This document shows, piece after piece, positions 12,713 through 13,615 of a DNA stretch of 13,615 bases. Below the pieces are notes generated by a model. The model did not search any database. It was not told where the DNA came from and was given only the letters and a program-made list of their open reading frames with translations. The DNA comes from Candidatus Aminicenantota bacterium. Its GTDB lineage: Bacteria; Acidobacteriota; Aminicenantia; Aminicenantales; Aminicenantaceae. The stretch's first letter is position 1; each line of letters opens with the position of its first letter. The DNA lies in NCBI GenBank assembly GCA_030627155.1, contig DAOUSP010000016.1, positions 1 to 13,615 on the forward strand. The letters run 5' to 3'. The position numbers and the translations under genes are program-made.

Positions 12713-13615
12713 CTACTCTACGACAAATTTCATTAATGAATAATATTTAACATTTATAGTAGGTAGATTTTTTGTTTCATTGAAAGGGGCATATCCAGGG
12801 CTGTTCTTTAATTTAACAGCGGGCTTGTATTTTTTACCAAAGATGTACTTTTCTAATTTGGAGATAAAGTCCTTTAAACAATCATTTTCAGTATTAAAAT
12901 TTTTTGAGACTATTCGAACGTCTTCTACCCGACCCTCGCTATTTATCACAATGCCGCAGCGGACTTGTCCTTTGATGGCATTCATCTTTAGACATGGAGG
13001 ATAAGGGACCATCCATTTCGAGGATGCTACAGCAGGCTTGACCCCGATAGCGGTACTTGTGAATATCGGGGGAGGAGCATTGACTATTTTTACGTATTCT
13101 TGTTCGATTTCTTTTTTAAATTCAGGGAAATTTTCAAAAAGACAATTTTTATAGTTTTCAACTGACTGCATAGTCCTTTCTTCCTGCTGGATTACAAATT
13201 GGCTGTTTACATAATCTCCATATCTTTTAAAGTCATCAATTATTCTCAAAGATATGTCATTGAACTCCTGTAACAATTTTTCGCTATTGAAAAAGCTGTC
13301 ATTATTTACATAGTCTTTATAGATTTTTAGTTCTTTCCATGAGTTCTCAAGTTCTGCCGTATCAACATCAATAAGCTCATTGGAAGTCATTAATTTATTT
13401 ATGTCATTTCTGTATTCGGAGATAGGGTCATTGATGCTTGTTATAATTTCTGTTTTTTTCTCAACCAAATAATTTTTAACATTCAGAAAATACTCATTGT
13501 ATCTATTTATATTTGCCAGTCTTTGTTCAAGGTTTATACATTCATCGAAATTTTTTCTATTAAAGAAACCATCCCAGATGTTTATCATATTTTTTTCACA
13601 GAGAGATGAATATTC
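12713..13615 (-). CDS. TonB-C-like domain protein with long helical N-terminal region, 5' end beyond window
   Basis: The frame is open from its TAG at 12713 to the right edge (301 codons), so the N-terminus and any signal peptide probably lie outside; the first internal ATG at 13588 has no ribosome site (TGAAAAAAAT precedes it). The C-terminal ~90 residues (YPPCLKMNAIKGQVRCGIVINSEGRVEDVRIVSKN...) show the TonB_C rhythm of KGxVxxxxxIxxxGxVxxxxI, followed by YKPAVKLKNSPGYAPF, usually ...FxPAxxxGxPV. TonB_C domains act in the periplasm, contacting outer-membrane partners. The rest is charged and helical, likely coiled coil, and there is no visible membrane segment. G+C in two hand-counted 60-base rows is about 33-35%, against about 53-55% in two sampled rows of the barrel and topA genes, so transfer is possible. 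Convergent with xerC. Confidence 0.55.
   Translation of the reverse strand, partial: EYSSLCEKNMINIWDGFFNRKNFDECINLEQRLANINRYNEYFLNVKNYLVEKKTEIITSINDPISEYRNDINKLMTSNELIDVDTAELENSWKELKIYKDYVNNDSFFNSEKLLQEFNDISLRIIDDFKRYGDYVNSQFVIQQEERTMQSVENYKNCLFENFPEFKKEIEQEYVKIVNAPPPIFTSTAIGVKPAVASSKWMVPYPPCLKMNAIKGQVRCGIVINSEGRVEDVRIVSKNFNTENDCLKDFISKLEKYIFGKKYKPAVKLKNSPGYAPFNETKNLPTINVKYYSLMKFVVE

Overview
The window looks like chromosome of a Gram-negative (diderm) bacterium. It holds LPS inner-core genes (a GT9 heptosyltransferase, a WaaP/Kdo-kinase-like protein), an outer-membrane beta-barrel protein with a signal peptide, and a TonB-C-like protein. Base composition is moderate, and TTG and GTG starts are used several times. 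The dispersed palindromic repeats and GTGAGGA-type runs resemble those of uncultured lineages such as Aminicenantes or Acidobacteriota relatives, but that placement is a guess from style, not proven. No rRNA, tRNA, transposase, phage gene or CRISPR array was seen.

Layout. (1) 1-1196, minus strand: a Trm112/UPF0434 zinc protein followed, with a 29-bp overlap, by a GT9 glycosyltransferase that runs off the left edge; two sigma70-like promoters lie upstream, one with a perfect palindrome over its -35. (2) 1197-1571: intergenic region rich in repeats. (3) 1572-4348, plus strand: a tight three-gene cassette of WaaP-like kinase, clan-A glycosidase-like barrel lacking the usual acid/base Glu, and SAM methyltransferase; probably an LPS or cell-surface glycan modification unit. 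(4) 4320-5534, minus strand: SH3-plus-beta-barrel outer-membrane protein, overlapping the methyltransferase tail to tail. (5) 5586-5857: second repeat-rich divergent intergenic region. (6) 5858-7352, plus strand: DUF1573 protein, YggT, YggU, then a perfect hairpin that may terminate transcription. (7) 7479-12662, plus strand: tandem universal stress protein, DprA, topoisomerase I and a Xer recombinase, a housekeeping DNA-maintenance run with a 2-bp gap and a 7-bp overlap. (8) 12713-13615, minus strand: a lower-GC, TonB-C-like protein whose reading frame stays open to the right edge.

How it fits together: the left third concerns the outer envelope (heptose addition, core phosphorylation, glycan editing, methylation, an outer-membrane barrel). 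The right half is conserved chromosome housekeeping (DprA loading of RecA on single-stranded DNA, supercoil relaxation by TopA, dimer resolution by Xer). The least explained parts are the kinase/pseudo-glycosidase/methyltransferase cassette and the modular repeats, which occupy both divergent intergenic regions.
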